Below, in pieces: positions 19,962-28,321 of a stretch of DNA of 64,000 nucleotides. Numbering within the stretch: position 1 is the first letter of the stretch; every line of letters starts with the position of its first letter. A program made the translations under genes and the position numbers. The stretch comes from Intrasporangium flavum (GTDB lineage: Bacteria > Actinomycetota > Actinomycetes > Actinomycetales > Dermatophilaceae), in contig NZ_MLJO01000013.1 in assembly GCF_001956915.1 (NCBI RefSeq), positions 186,001-250,000 on the forward strand, written 5' to 3'. Below the pieces are notes generated by a model. The model made no database searches and was not told the origin of the DNA. It worked only from the letters and a program-made list of their open reading frames with translations.

Positions 19962-21713
19962 ATGACCAGCCCCGCCCTCGCCCCGCCGCGCTACGTCGTC
20001 GGCGTCGACTTCGGCACGCTGTCCGGCCGCGCGCTCGTCGTCCGCGTCGACGACGGCGCCGAGCTCGGCTCGGCCGTCCACGAGTACGCCCACGCGGTCG
20101 TCACCGACCGGCTGCCGGGTGGGGGTGCGACGCTGCCGCCCGAGTGGGCGCTGCAGGTGCCCGAGGACTACCGCGACGTGCTGCGCCGCGCGGTGCCGGC
20201 CGCGGTGGCAGCGGCCGGGATCGACCCGGCCGACGTCGTCGGCGTCGCCACCGACTTCACCGCGTGCACCGTGCTGCCGACGACGGCCGAGGGCACGCCG
20301 CTGTCCGAGCTGGCGCAGTGGGCCGACCGGCCGCACGCGTACACCAAGCTGTGGCGCCACCACGCGGCCCAGGGCCAGGCGGACCGGATCAACCGGCTCG
20401 CCGAGGAGCGGGCCGAGGCGTGGCTGCCGCGCTACGGCGGGCTCATCAGCTCGGAGTGGGAGTTCGCCAAGGCGCTGCAGGTGCTCGAGGAGGACCCCGA
20501 GGTCTACCGCGCCACCGAGCGGTGGGTCGAGGCCGCCGACTGGATCGTGTGGCAGCTGTGCGGTCGTTACGTGCGCAACGCGTGCACGGCCGGGTACAAG
20601 GGCATCCGTCAGGACGGTACGTACCCGTCGGAGGACTTCTGCGCCGCCCTCAACCCGGACTTCCGCACCTTCGTCGCCGACAAGCTCGACCAGCCGATCG
20701 GCGAGCTCGGTTCCCGCGCAGGCGGGCTCACCGCCGAGGCTGCCGCCTGGACGGGGCTGCCCGAGGGCATCGCGGTCGCGGTCGGCAACGTCGACGCGCA
20801 CGTGACGGCGCCGGCGGCGCAGGCCACCGGGCCGGGGCAGATGGTCGCGATCATGGGCACCTCGACGTGCCACGTCATGAGCGGCGAGGTGCTGCGCGAG
20901 GTGCCCGGCATGTGCGGCGTCGTCGACGGCGGCATCGTCGAGGGCCTCTACGGCTACGAGGCCGGCCAGTCCGGCGTCGGCGACATCTTCGGCTGGTTCA
21001 CCCGCACCGGGGTACCGGGCGAGTACGCCACGGCCGCAGCGGAGTCCGGCGAGTCGATCCACGAGCACCTGACGCGCCTCGCCTCCGGCCAGGCCGTGGG
21101 GGAGCACGGGCTCGTGGCGCTCGACTGGCACAGCGGCAACCGGTCGGTCCTCGTCGACCACGAGCTGTCGGGGCTGGTCGTCGGGCAGACCCTCGCGACC
21201 CGGCCCGAGGACGTGTACCGCGCCCTGCTCGAAGCCACGGCCTTCGGCACCCGGGTCATCCTCGAGGCGTTCCGCGACAGCGGCGTCCCGGTCTCCGAGC
21301 TCGTCATCGCGGGAGGCCTGGCGAAGAACCCGCTGCTCATGCAGGTCTACGCCGACGTCACGCGGCTGCCGCTGTCGGTGATCGGCTCCGAGCAGGGCCC
21401 GGCGCTCGGCTCGGCCATCCACGCGGCGGTCGCCGCAGGTGCCCACCCCGACGTCGCCGGCGCCGCCGAGGCGATGGGCCGGGTGCGGCGCGGCGTCTCC
21501 GTGCCCCGCGAGGCCGAGGCCGAGGCCTACGACGCGCTGTACGCCGAGTACCTGGCGCTGCACGACCACTTCGGCCGTGGTGGCAACGACGTCATGAAGC
21601 GGCTGAAGGCTCTGCGACGCAAGGCGATCGAGGGTCGCGAGTCGACGTCGCCGGTCACCGATTCCGGCCCCTCCTCCACGCTGGAGGTCAGTGCAGGCGG
21701 TGAGGCGGCGTGA
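19962..21713 (+). CDS. araB: Ribulokinase
   Basis: A 583-residue FGGY-family kinase phosphorylating L-ribulose at O5, the second step of arabinose catabolism. The N-terminal phosphate loop VGVDFGTLSGRALVVRVDD is characteristic of AraB; MGTSTCHVM and the C-terminal IAGGLAKNPLLMQVYADV match the family. A Ser/Gly-rich tail of about 30 residues is extra. It lies 20 bp after the LacI gene, with CCAGGAG before the ATG. Its stop overlaps the araD start. Confidence 0.96.
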   Translation: MTSPALAPPRYVVGVDFGTLSGRALVVRVDDGAELGSAVHEYAHAVVTDRLPGGGATLPPEWALQVPEDYRDVLRRAVPAAVAAAGIDPADVVGVATDFTACTVLPTTAEGTPLSELAQWADRPHAYTKLWRHHAAQGQADRINRLAEERAEAWLPRYGGLISSEWEFAKALQVLEEDPEVYRATERWVEAADWIVWQLCGRYVRNACTAGYKGIRQDGTYPSEDFCAALNPDFRTFVADKLDQPIGELGSRAGGLTAEAAAWTGLPEGIAVAVGNVDAHVTAPAAQATGPGQMVAIMGTSTCHVMSGEVLREVPGMCGVVDGGIVEGLYGYEAGQSGVGDIFGWFTRTGVPGEYATAAAESGESIHEHLTRLASGQAVGEHGLVALDWHSGNRSVLVDHELSGLVVGQTLATRPEDVYRALLEATAFGTRVILEAFRDSGVPVSELVIAGGLAKNPLLMQVYADVTRLPLSVIGSEQGPALGSAIHAAVAAGAHPDVAGAAEAMGRVRRGVSVPREAEAEAYDALYAEYLALHDHFGRGGNDVMKRLKALRRKAIEGRESTSPVTDSGPSSTLEVSAGGEAA

Positions 21714-22387
21714 GCGTGGCCACGGATGTTAACGCAACCATCGCGGCTCTGAGGCGCGAGGTCTGCGCCCTGCACGCCGAGCTGACGCGGTACGGGCTCG
21801 TCATCTGGACGGCGGGAAACGTGTCCGCACGGGTCCCCGGCCGCGATCTCATGGTCATCAAGCCGAGCGGGGTCTCCTACGACGACCTGACGCCCGAGAA
21901 CATGGTCGTGTGCGACCTGCACGGCCGCGTCGTCGAGGGCGACCTCGCGCCGTCCAGCGACACCGACGCGCAGGCCTACGTGTACCGGCACCTGCCCGAG
22001 ATCGGCGGTGTCGTGCACACGCACTCGACGTACGCGACCGCGTGGGCCTCACGGGGAGAAGCGATCCCGTGCGCGCTGACGATGATGGCCGACGAGTTCG
22101 GTGGCGAGATCCCGGTCGGCCCGTTCGCCCTCATCGGTGACGACTCGATCGGCCGCGGCATCGTCGACACCCTGACGCAGAGCCGCTCGGCCGCCGTCCT
22201 CATGCGCAACCACGGCGTCTTCACCATCGGCAAGGACGCCCGGTCGGCCGTCAAGGCCGCCGTCATGTGCGAGGACGTCGCCCGCACCGTCCACATCGCC
22301 CGCCAGCTCGGCGAGCCGATCGCCATCGACCCCGCCCACGTCGACTCGCTCTACGACCGCTACCAGAACGTATACGGCCAGCGCTGA
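21710..22387 (+). CDS. araD: L-ribulose-5-phosphate 4-epimerase
   Basis: A 225-residue class II aldolase-fold epimerase giving D-xylulose 5-phosphate for the pentose phosphate pathway. Zinc ligands sit in HTHSTYATAW and a downstream MRNHGVF histidine; GNVSARVPGRDLMVIKPSG is the phosphate-binding loop. GTG start overlapping the araB stop. Codons 6-9 contain ATGTTAACGC (21726-21735), which copies half of the LacI operator motif. Confidence 0.95.
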   Translation: MSVATDVNATIAALRREVCALHAELTRYGLVIWTAGNVSARVPGRDLMVIKPSGVSYDDLTPENMVVCDLHGRVVEGDLAPSSDTDAQAYVYRHLPEIGGVVHTHSTYATAWASRGEAIPCALTMMADEFGGEIPVGPFALIGDDSIGRGIVDTLTQSRSAAVLMRNHGVFTIGKDARSAVKAAVMCEDVARTVHIARQLGEPIAIDPAHVDSLYDRYQNVYGQR

Positions 22388-22414
22388 CGCGCTCGGCCCA
22401 GAAGGAGACCCCCC

Positions 22415-23953
22415 ATGAGCACCGCCTCCGACCCGCGCCACTCCTCCGACCCGCGCGAGGTGTGGTTCCTCACCGGCAGCCAGGGCCTCTACGGCGAGGA
22501 CACCCTGCGTCAGGTGGCCGAGCAGAGCCAGACGATCGCCAAGGAGGTCGACGCCGGCGGCCAGCTGCCGGTCAAGGTCGTCTGGAAGCCGGTGCTCACC
22601 GACGGGCAGGCCATCCACGCCGCGGTGCTTGCGGCCAACGCCGCTCCGGAGTGCGTCGGCGTCATCACGTGGATGCACACGTTCTCCCCGGCCAAGATGT
22701 GGATCACCGGCCTGGACGCGCTGCGCAAGCCGATGCTGCACCTGCACACCCAGGCAGGCATGGAACTGCCGTGGTCGACGATCGACATGGACTTCATGAA
22801 CCTCAACCAGGCCGCTCACGGCGACCGCGAGTTCGGTTACGTCGCAGCGAGGCTCGGTGTCGCCCGCAAGGTCGTGGCCGGCCACGTCGGCAACCCGGCA
22901 GTCCTCGACCGCGTGGCGGCGTGGGCCCGGGCCGCTGTCGGCGTTGCCGAGCTGCGCTCGCTGCGGCTGGCGCGCTTCGGCGACAACATGCGCGACGTCG
23001 CCGTCACCGAGGGCGACAAGGTCGAGGCCCAGCTGCGGTTCGGCGTCTCGGTCAACACCTACGGTGTCAACGACCTCGTCGAGGTCGTCGACGCCGTGGC
23101 CGACGCCGACGTCGACGCGCTCGTGCGCGAGTACCTCGACACCTACGCCGTCGCTCCGGAGCTGCGCCCGGGCGGCGACCGGCACGCGTCGCTGCGCTAC
23201 GGCGCCCGCATCGAGGCCGGCCTGCGGACGTTCCTGCTCGACGGCGGCTTCGGCGCGTTCACGACGAACTTCGAGGACCTCGGTGGTCTGCGCCAGCTGC
23301 CCGGCCTCGCGGTGCAGCGGCTGATGGCCGACGGCTACGGCTTCGGGGGCGAGGGCGACTGGAAGACCTCGGTGCTGCTGCGCGCGACCAAGGCCATGGC
23401 ACAGGGCCGCCCGGGTGGCACGAGCTTCATGGAGGACTACACCTACCACCTCGTCCCCGGGCAGGAGAAGATCCTCGGCGCGCACATGCTCGAGGTGTGC
23501 CCGAGCATCGCCGGATCCGGTGCGGACCGGCAGCCCTCGCTCGAGATCCACCCGCTCGGCATCGGCGGCCGGGAGGACCCGGTGCGGCTGCGCTTCACCG
23601 CGGCTCCGGGGCCGGGCGTCGTCGTCGGCATGAGCGATCTCGGTGACCGGTTCCGCTTGACCCTCAACGAGATCGACGTCGTCGAGCCGGACGCCGACCT
23701 GCCGCGCCTGCCGGTGGCGTGCGCCGTGTGGGAGCCCCGCCCGAACCTGTCGACGTCGGCCGAGTCCTGGCTGTTGGCCGGGGGGCCGCACCACACGGTG
23801 CTGTCCACCGCCGTCGGCACGCCGGAGTTCCGCGACCTCGCCGAGATGGTCGGCACCGAGCTCGTCGTCATCGACGCGTCCTCCACCCCGGAGTCCACCC
23901 GCGACACCCTGCGCTGGAGCGCCGCCTACCACCGCCTCGCTGCCCGGCTCTGA
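22415..23953 (+). CDS. araA: L-arabinose isomerase
   Basis: A 512-residue enzyme converting L-arabinose to L-ribulose. The beginning [20 protein letters not shown], the central [20 protein letters not shown] and the metal-site stretch [13 protein letters not shown] are diagnostic, and the length fits the family (about 500). GAAGGAG lies just before the ATG, 27 bp after araD. It closes the araBDA catabolic set; the order B-D-A is the common actinobacterial one. Confidence 0.97.
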   Translation: MSTASDPRHSSDPREVWFLTGSQGLYGEDTLRQVAEQSQTIAKEVDAGGQLPVKVVWKPVLTDGQAIHAAVLAANAAPECVGVITWMHTFSPAKMWITGLDALRKPMLHLHTQAGMELPWSTIDMDFMNLNQAAHGDREFGYVAARLGVARKVVAGHVGNPAVLDRVAAWARAAVGVAELRSLRLARFGDNMRDVAVTEGDKVEAQLRFGVSVNTYGVNDLVEVVDAVADADVDALVREYLDTYAVAPELRPGGDRHASLRYGARIEAGLRTFLLDGGFGAFTTNFEDLGGLRQLPGLAVQRLMADGYGFGGEGDWKTSVLLRATKAMAQGRPGGTSFMEDYTYHLVPGQEKILGAHMLEVCPSIAGSGADRQPSLEIHPLGIGGREDPVRLRFTAAPGPGVVVGMSDLGDRFRLTLNEIDVVEPDADLPRLPVACAVWEPRPNLSTSAESWLLAGGPHHTVLSTAVGTPEFRDLAEMVGTELVVIDASSTPESTRDTLRWSAAYHRLAARL

Positions 23954-24027
23954 CCCGGCACGACACACCCGGACACCACCCTCCGCCCGCGGCTGCCCGC
24001 CGCGGGCCCGACAAGGAAGTCACCGGC

Positions 24028-27000
24028 ATGTCCGACACGATGCTGCGCGGGATCTCCCGGCGGCCGCTCGCGGTCCTCGCGACCCTCTCCGTCACCCTGT
24101 CCCTGGCCCTGTCGACAGTCGTCGCCGTGGCCGCTCCGGCACGGGCCACCACCCTCGACGACGGGCTCGTCGTGCGGTACGCGCTCGACCAGCCATCCGG
24201 CACGAGCGTGCCCGACGCGTCCGGGCACGGCCACGACGCCACGGTCAGCGGCGACACGAGCTGGCTCGGCACCGAGGGCCTCGGCCTCGGTGGCACGAAC
24301 GGCCACCTGCGACTGCCGAACGACCTCATGCGTGGCCTGTCCGCCATCACCGTGTCGACCCAGGTATGGGTCGACCCGGCCCAGGCCACCCCGTACTTCA
24401 TCTGGGGCCTTGGCAACACGACGAGCGGTGCCGGCAACGGCTACCTCTTCACGACGGGAAACGCCTACCGCGCCTCGATCGCGAGCGGCAACTGGTCCAC
24501 CGAGCAGACCGTCACCTCCGGCCGCAACGTCGATCGCGGCCAGTGGCGCACCCTGACCTACACCCTCGACGCCGGCACCGCGGTCCTCTACGAGGATGGT
24601 GTCGAGGTCGGGCGCAAGTCCGGCGTCACCCTCACCCCCGGCTCGATCGGCGGCGGCACGACGACCGCCAACTACCTCGGCCGCTCGGTGTACACCGGCG
24701 ACAGGTACCTCAAGGGCAAGGTCCGCGACTTCCGCCTCTACGACCGCGCGCTCACAGCCGACGAGGCCGCCCGGCTCGGCGCACAGACCGCGTCGCTGCG
24801 CGTCGCGTCCGATGCCGCGGCCCTGGACCTCGGCGACACCTCCGCCGTGACCGACGACCTTCCGCTCGCGACGAAGGGCGCCGGCGGCTCGACTGTCACG
24901 TGGACCTCCGGCGACCCGTCGGTCGTCGCTCCCGACGGCACCGTGACGCGTCCGGCTCCCGGAACGGGCAATGCGACCGTCACGCTGACGGCGACGATCG
25001 CCTATGCCGCGTCGAGCGCGTCGAGGACCTTCACCGTCACCGTCCTGCAGGACATCACCGACGAGCAGAAGGTATCGAACGCCCTTGCGGCCGTGAGCAT
25101 CCCGGATGCCGGTGCGGTGCGCGGCAACGTCACCCTCCCGACGAAGGCGGCGCGCGGCGTCACCCTGTCGTGGACGACGAAGGACCCCGGCGTCGTCACC
25201 GCCACCGGCGAGGTGACGCGTCCGGCCTTCGGCAGCAAGGACGCCAGGGGCCGGCTCGTCGTGCGCGCTGCGCTCGGCGCGGTGTCGGCCACGCGCAACA
25301 TCAGGCTGACCGTCCTCGCGGCCCCGAAGAAGGAGCCGCTCGAGGGCTACGCCTTCGCGTACTTCACCGGTGAGGGCAGCGCCGACGGCGAACAGATCTA
25401 CATGGCCGGCAGCCGCGGCAACGACCCACTGCACTGGGACGAGCTGAACGGCGGCCGCCCGGTCCTCACCTCCACCGAGGGCGAGGAGGGCGTCCGCGAC
25501 CCGTTCGTCATCCGCAGCCCCGAGGGCGACCGGTTCTTCCTCATCGCCACCGACCTCAAGATCTACGGCAACGGCGACTGGGACCGCAGCCAGCGCACCG
25601 GCAGCCGCTACATCGAGGTCTGGGAGTCCACCGACCTCGTCAACTGGGGCCAGCAGCGTCACGTCCTCGTCTCGCCGAAGGAGGCCGGCAACACGTGGGC
25701 GCCCGAGGCGTACTACGACGACACCATCGGCGCGTACGTCGTGTTCTGGGCCTCGAAGCTCTACGCCGCCGACGACCCGCAGCACACCGGCAGCACCTAC
25801 AACAGGATGATGTTCACGACGACCCGCGACTTCCGCACCTTCAGCGAGCCGAAGGTCTGGGTCGACCCCGGCTACTCGGTCATCGACTCGACGGTCATCA
25901 AGAACGGCGACACGTACTACCGGTTCACCAAGGACGAGCGGAACAACACCTCCTCGACGCCGTGCAGCAAGTTCATCCTCGAGCAGAAGTCGACCTCGCT
26001 GCTCTCGACCGACTGGGGCTTCGTCAAGGACTGCATCGGCAAGGCGACCGCGACGAGCGCCGGCATCAACCAGGGTGAGGGCCCGACCGTGTTCAAGTCG
26101 AACACCGAGGACAAGTGGTACGTCTTCATCGACGAGTTCGGGGGTCGCGGTTACGTGCCCTTCGAGACCACCGACCTCGAGTCCGGCCGGTTCACGATGT
26201 CCAGGGACTACCAGCTGCCCGGCCGCCCGCGCCACGGAACGGTGCTGCCGGTGACGAAGGCCGAGCTCGACCGGCTGCGCAGCGGGCCGACGCCCGCGGC
26301 GTCGACGAAGAAGGGAGTCGTCGCCGACTACCGCTTCGGCGCCGCTGCCGGCGGCACCGCGACGAGCGTCCCCGACGCGACGGGCGGCCAGCGCGCCGCG
26401 ACCCTCAAGGGCGACGCGACGCGTACGGACGACGCCGTCGAGCTCGGTGGCACGAACGGCTACGTCGACCTGCCCGACAACCTGCTCGCCGGCCTCGACG
26501 CGGTCACCGTGTCGACGCAGGTGTGGCTCGACCCGAGCCAGCCGACGCCCTACTTCCTCTGGGGTCTGGGCAACACGCTGAACGGATCCGGCAACGGCTA
26601 CCTCTTCGCGACGGGCAACGCGTACCGCACGGCCATCGCCCAGGGCGACTACTCGACCGAGCAGAACACCGCGTCGGGTCGCGACGTGCCGCGCGCGTCG
26701 TGGCACACGTTGACCTACACCCTGGGTGGCGGCACGGCCGTGCTCTACCTCGACGGTGCGGAGGTCGCCCGGAAGACCGGTGTCACCGTGACGCCGGGCC
26801 AGCTCGGCGACGGCGTGACGACCGCGAACTACGTCGGCCGCTCGCTCTACTCGGGCGACCGCTACCTCAAGGGCAAGGTCCGCTCGTTCACGCTGTGGAA
26901 CCGGGGGCTGTCGGCGAAGGAGGTGCTCGCGCTGCCGGGCAACGAGACCGTCATCGGCTCGGTGAAGCTCGACGCGCTCAAGGTGCCGGCGATCATCGAC

Positions 27001-28068
27001 GCCACCGCCGCGACCGTGACCCTGCCGGTGAAGCCCGGCACCGACGTCACTCACCTCGCACCCGAGCTCGGCCTGCCGGGCGACGCGCGGGTGTCGCCCG
27101 GCAACGGCTCGACACAGGACTTCTCGGGTCCGGTGACGTACACCGTGACCGGAGCCGACGGGTCGAACCGCGCCTGGACCGTCAAGGCGGTCGTCATGAA
27201 CAGCCCGGTGCTGCCCGGCTACAACGCCGACCCCAACATCGTCCGGTTCGGCGACACGTACTGGATCTACGCGACGACCGACGGCTTCGACGGCTGGTCG
27301 GGCACGACGTTCAAGACGTGGTCGAGCACCGACCTCGTGCACTGGACCGAGCACCCGGTCATCCTCGACCTCGGGCCGGACGTCACGTGGGCCGACGGAC
27401 GCGCCTGGGCGCCGGCGGCGATCGAGAAGAACGGCAAGTACTACCTGTACTTCTGCGCCGACGCCAAGATCGGTGTGGCCGTGGCGGACTCGCCCGCGGG
27501 GCCGTTCAAGGACGCCATCGGCAAGCCTCTCGTCGCGTCGAACCCCAACGGTGGTCAGGCGATCGACCCGGCGGTCTTCACCGACGACGACGGCCAGAGC
27601 TACCTCTACTGGGGCAACGGCAATGCCTACGTGGTGCCGCTCGACGCCGACATGACCTCCTATGACCCCGCGAAGGTCGTTCGGCTCACCGGCCTCACCG
27701 ACTTCCGCGAGGGGCTGTTCATGCACAAGCGGAACGGCATCTACTACCTGTCGTGGTCGATCGACGACACGCGGAGCGAGAACTACCGGGTCGGTTACGC
27801 GACGATGACCTCGCCGCTCGGCGGCGGCCTCGTCAACCGGGGCGTCATCCTGTCCAAGGACCCATCGCTCGGGATCCTCGGCACCGGCCACCACTCGGTG
27901 CTCCAGGTGCCCGGTACCGACGACTGGTACATCGTCTACCACCGCTTCGCCATCCCCGGCGGAGATGGCACCCACCGCGAGGTCACCATCGACCGGCTGC
28001 ACTACAACCCCGACGGCACCATCGCCCCCGTCGCGCCGACGCTCGAGAGTGTGCCGCCGCTGCCCTGA
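24028..28068 (+). CDS. Secreted double GH43 enzyme with LamG and Ig-like domains
   Basis: A 1346-residue secreted protein. Signal peptide 1-42 (ends PARA); LamG/concanavalin domain about 45-250; two bacterial Ig-like (aBig-type) repeats about 256-345 and 346-430; first GH43 domain about 436-750 (GVRDPFVIRSPEGDRFFLIA, NTWAPEAYYDD). Then a second LamG domain 760-965, an Ig-like domain 975-1058 and a second GH43 domain about 1060-1346 (GYNADPNIVRFGDTYWIYAT, DFREGLFMHKRNGIYYLSWS). The two LamG domains are close copies. AAGGAA precedes the ATG, 74 bp after araA. It probably attacks arabinan or arabinoxylan outside the cell; the exact linkages are unknown. Confidence 0.88.
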   Translation: MSDTMLRGISRRPLAVLATLSVTLSLALSTVVAVAAPARATTLDDGLVVRYALDQPSGTSVPDASGHGHDATVSGDTSWLGTEGLGLGGTNGHLRLPNDLMRGLSAITVSTQVWVDPAQATPYFIWGLGNTTSGAGNGYLFTTGNAYRASIASGNWSTEQTVTSGRNVDRGQWRTLTYTLDAGTAVLYEDGVEVGRKSGVTLTPGSIGGGTTTANYLGRSVYTGDRYLKGKVRDFRLYDRALTADEAARLGAQTASLRVASDAAALDLGDTSAVTDDLPLATKGAGGSTVTWTSGDPSVVAPDGTVTRPAPGTGNATVTLTATIAYAASSASRTFTVTVLQDITDEQKVSNALAAVSIPDAGAVRGNVTLPTKAARGVTLSWTTKDPGVVTATGEVTRPAFGSKDARGRLVVRAALGAVSATRNIRLTVLAAPKKEPLEGYAFAYFTGEGSADGEQIYMAGSRGNDPLHWDELNGGRPVLTSTEGEEGVRDPFVIRSPEGDRFFLIATDLKIYGNGDWDRSQRTGSRYIEVWESTDLVNWGQQRHVLVSPKEAGNTWAPEAYYDDTIGAYVVFWASKLYAADDPQHTGSTYNRMMFTTTRDFRTFSEPKVWVDPGYSVIDSTVIKNGDTYYRFTKDERNNTSSTPCSKFILEQKSTSLLSTDWGFVKDCIGKATATSAGINQGEGPTVFKSNTEDKWYVFIDEFGGRGYVPFETTDLESGRFTMSRDYQLPGRPRHGTVLPVTKAELDRLRSGPTPAASTKKGVVADYRFGAAAGGTATSVPDATGGQRAATLKGDATRTDDAVELGGTNGYVDLPDNLLAGLDAVTVSTQVWLDPSQPTPYFLWGLGNTLNGSGNGYLFATGNAYRTAIAQGDYSTEQNTASGRDVPRASWHTLTYTLGGGTAVLYLDGAEVARKTGVTVTPGQLGDGVTTANYVGRSLYSGDRYLKGKVRSFTLWNRGLSAKEVLALPGNETVIGSVKLDALKVPAIIDATAATVTLPVKPGTDVTHLAPELGLPGDARVSPGNGSTQDFSGPVTYTVTGADGSNRAWTVKAVVMNSPVLPGYNADPNIVRFGDTYWIYATTDGFDGWSGTTFKTWSSTDLVHWTEHPVILDLGPDVTWADGRAWAPAAIEKNGKYYLYFCADAKIGVAVADSPAGPFKDAIGKPLVASNPNGGQAIDPAVFTDDDGQSYLYWGNGNAYVVPLDADMTSYDPAKVVRLTGLTDFREGLFMHKRNGIYYLSWSIDDTRSENYRVGYATMTSPLGGGLVNRGVILSKDPSLGILGTGHHSVLQVPGTDDWYIVYHRFAIPGGDGTHREVTIDRLHYNPDGTIAPVAPTLESVPPLP

Positions 28069-28131
28069 CCCCGCCATCGGACGAAGGCCGGGTTCCGACG
28101 GCCGATGGCAGAGCATGGAACCTCGAACGCC

Positions 28132-28171
28132 GTGAGGCCCTGACCCGCGCAGTTGCGGATCAGGGCCTCAC
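28132..28171 (+). terminator. Hairpin terminator after the arabinose operon
   Basis: GTGAGGCCCTGA (28132-28143) pairs with TCAGGGCCTCAC (28160-28171), with an inner CCGC/GCGG stem. It is the first strong terminator after the GH43 gene. Confidence 0.8.
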
Positions 28172-28257
28172 CGCGCGACGAACGGGTGTCCGTCCCTTCG
28201 AAGGCCGCAGGATCACGGCCCGACTGGGACCGAGGAACTCGGGAGACGACGACAGTC

Positions 28258-28296
28258 GCGCGCCCACCCGACAGGGAGCCTGTCGGGTGGGCGCGC
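28258..28296. terminator. Strong hairpin terminator (serves the leftward MGH1-like gene)
   Basis: A perfect 18-bp stem (28258-28275 with 28279-28296) and a 3-nt GAG loop, 26 bp beyond the stop of the leftward gene; it can also block read-through from the left. Between it and the previous terminator I see no gene. Confidence 0.85.
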
Positions 28297-28321
28297 TTGC
28301 GTCTACCGGGTGGTCGTCAGC

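Noticed and set aside
23926-28116. 1396-codon leftward open frame opposite the double GH43 gene
   Set aside because: No ribosome site, no domain, composition of a shadow frame. The rightward frame has signal peptide, LamG and GH43 motifs.
28069-28321. Possible small gene between the arabinose operon and the MGH1-like gene
   Set aside because: The stretch is filled by two strong terminator stems; the short frames present have no ribosome site or coding features.
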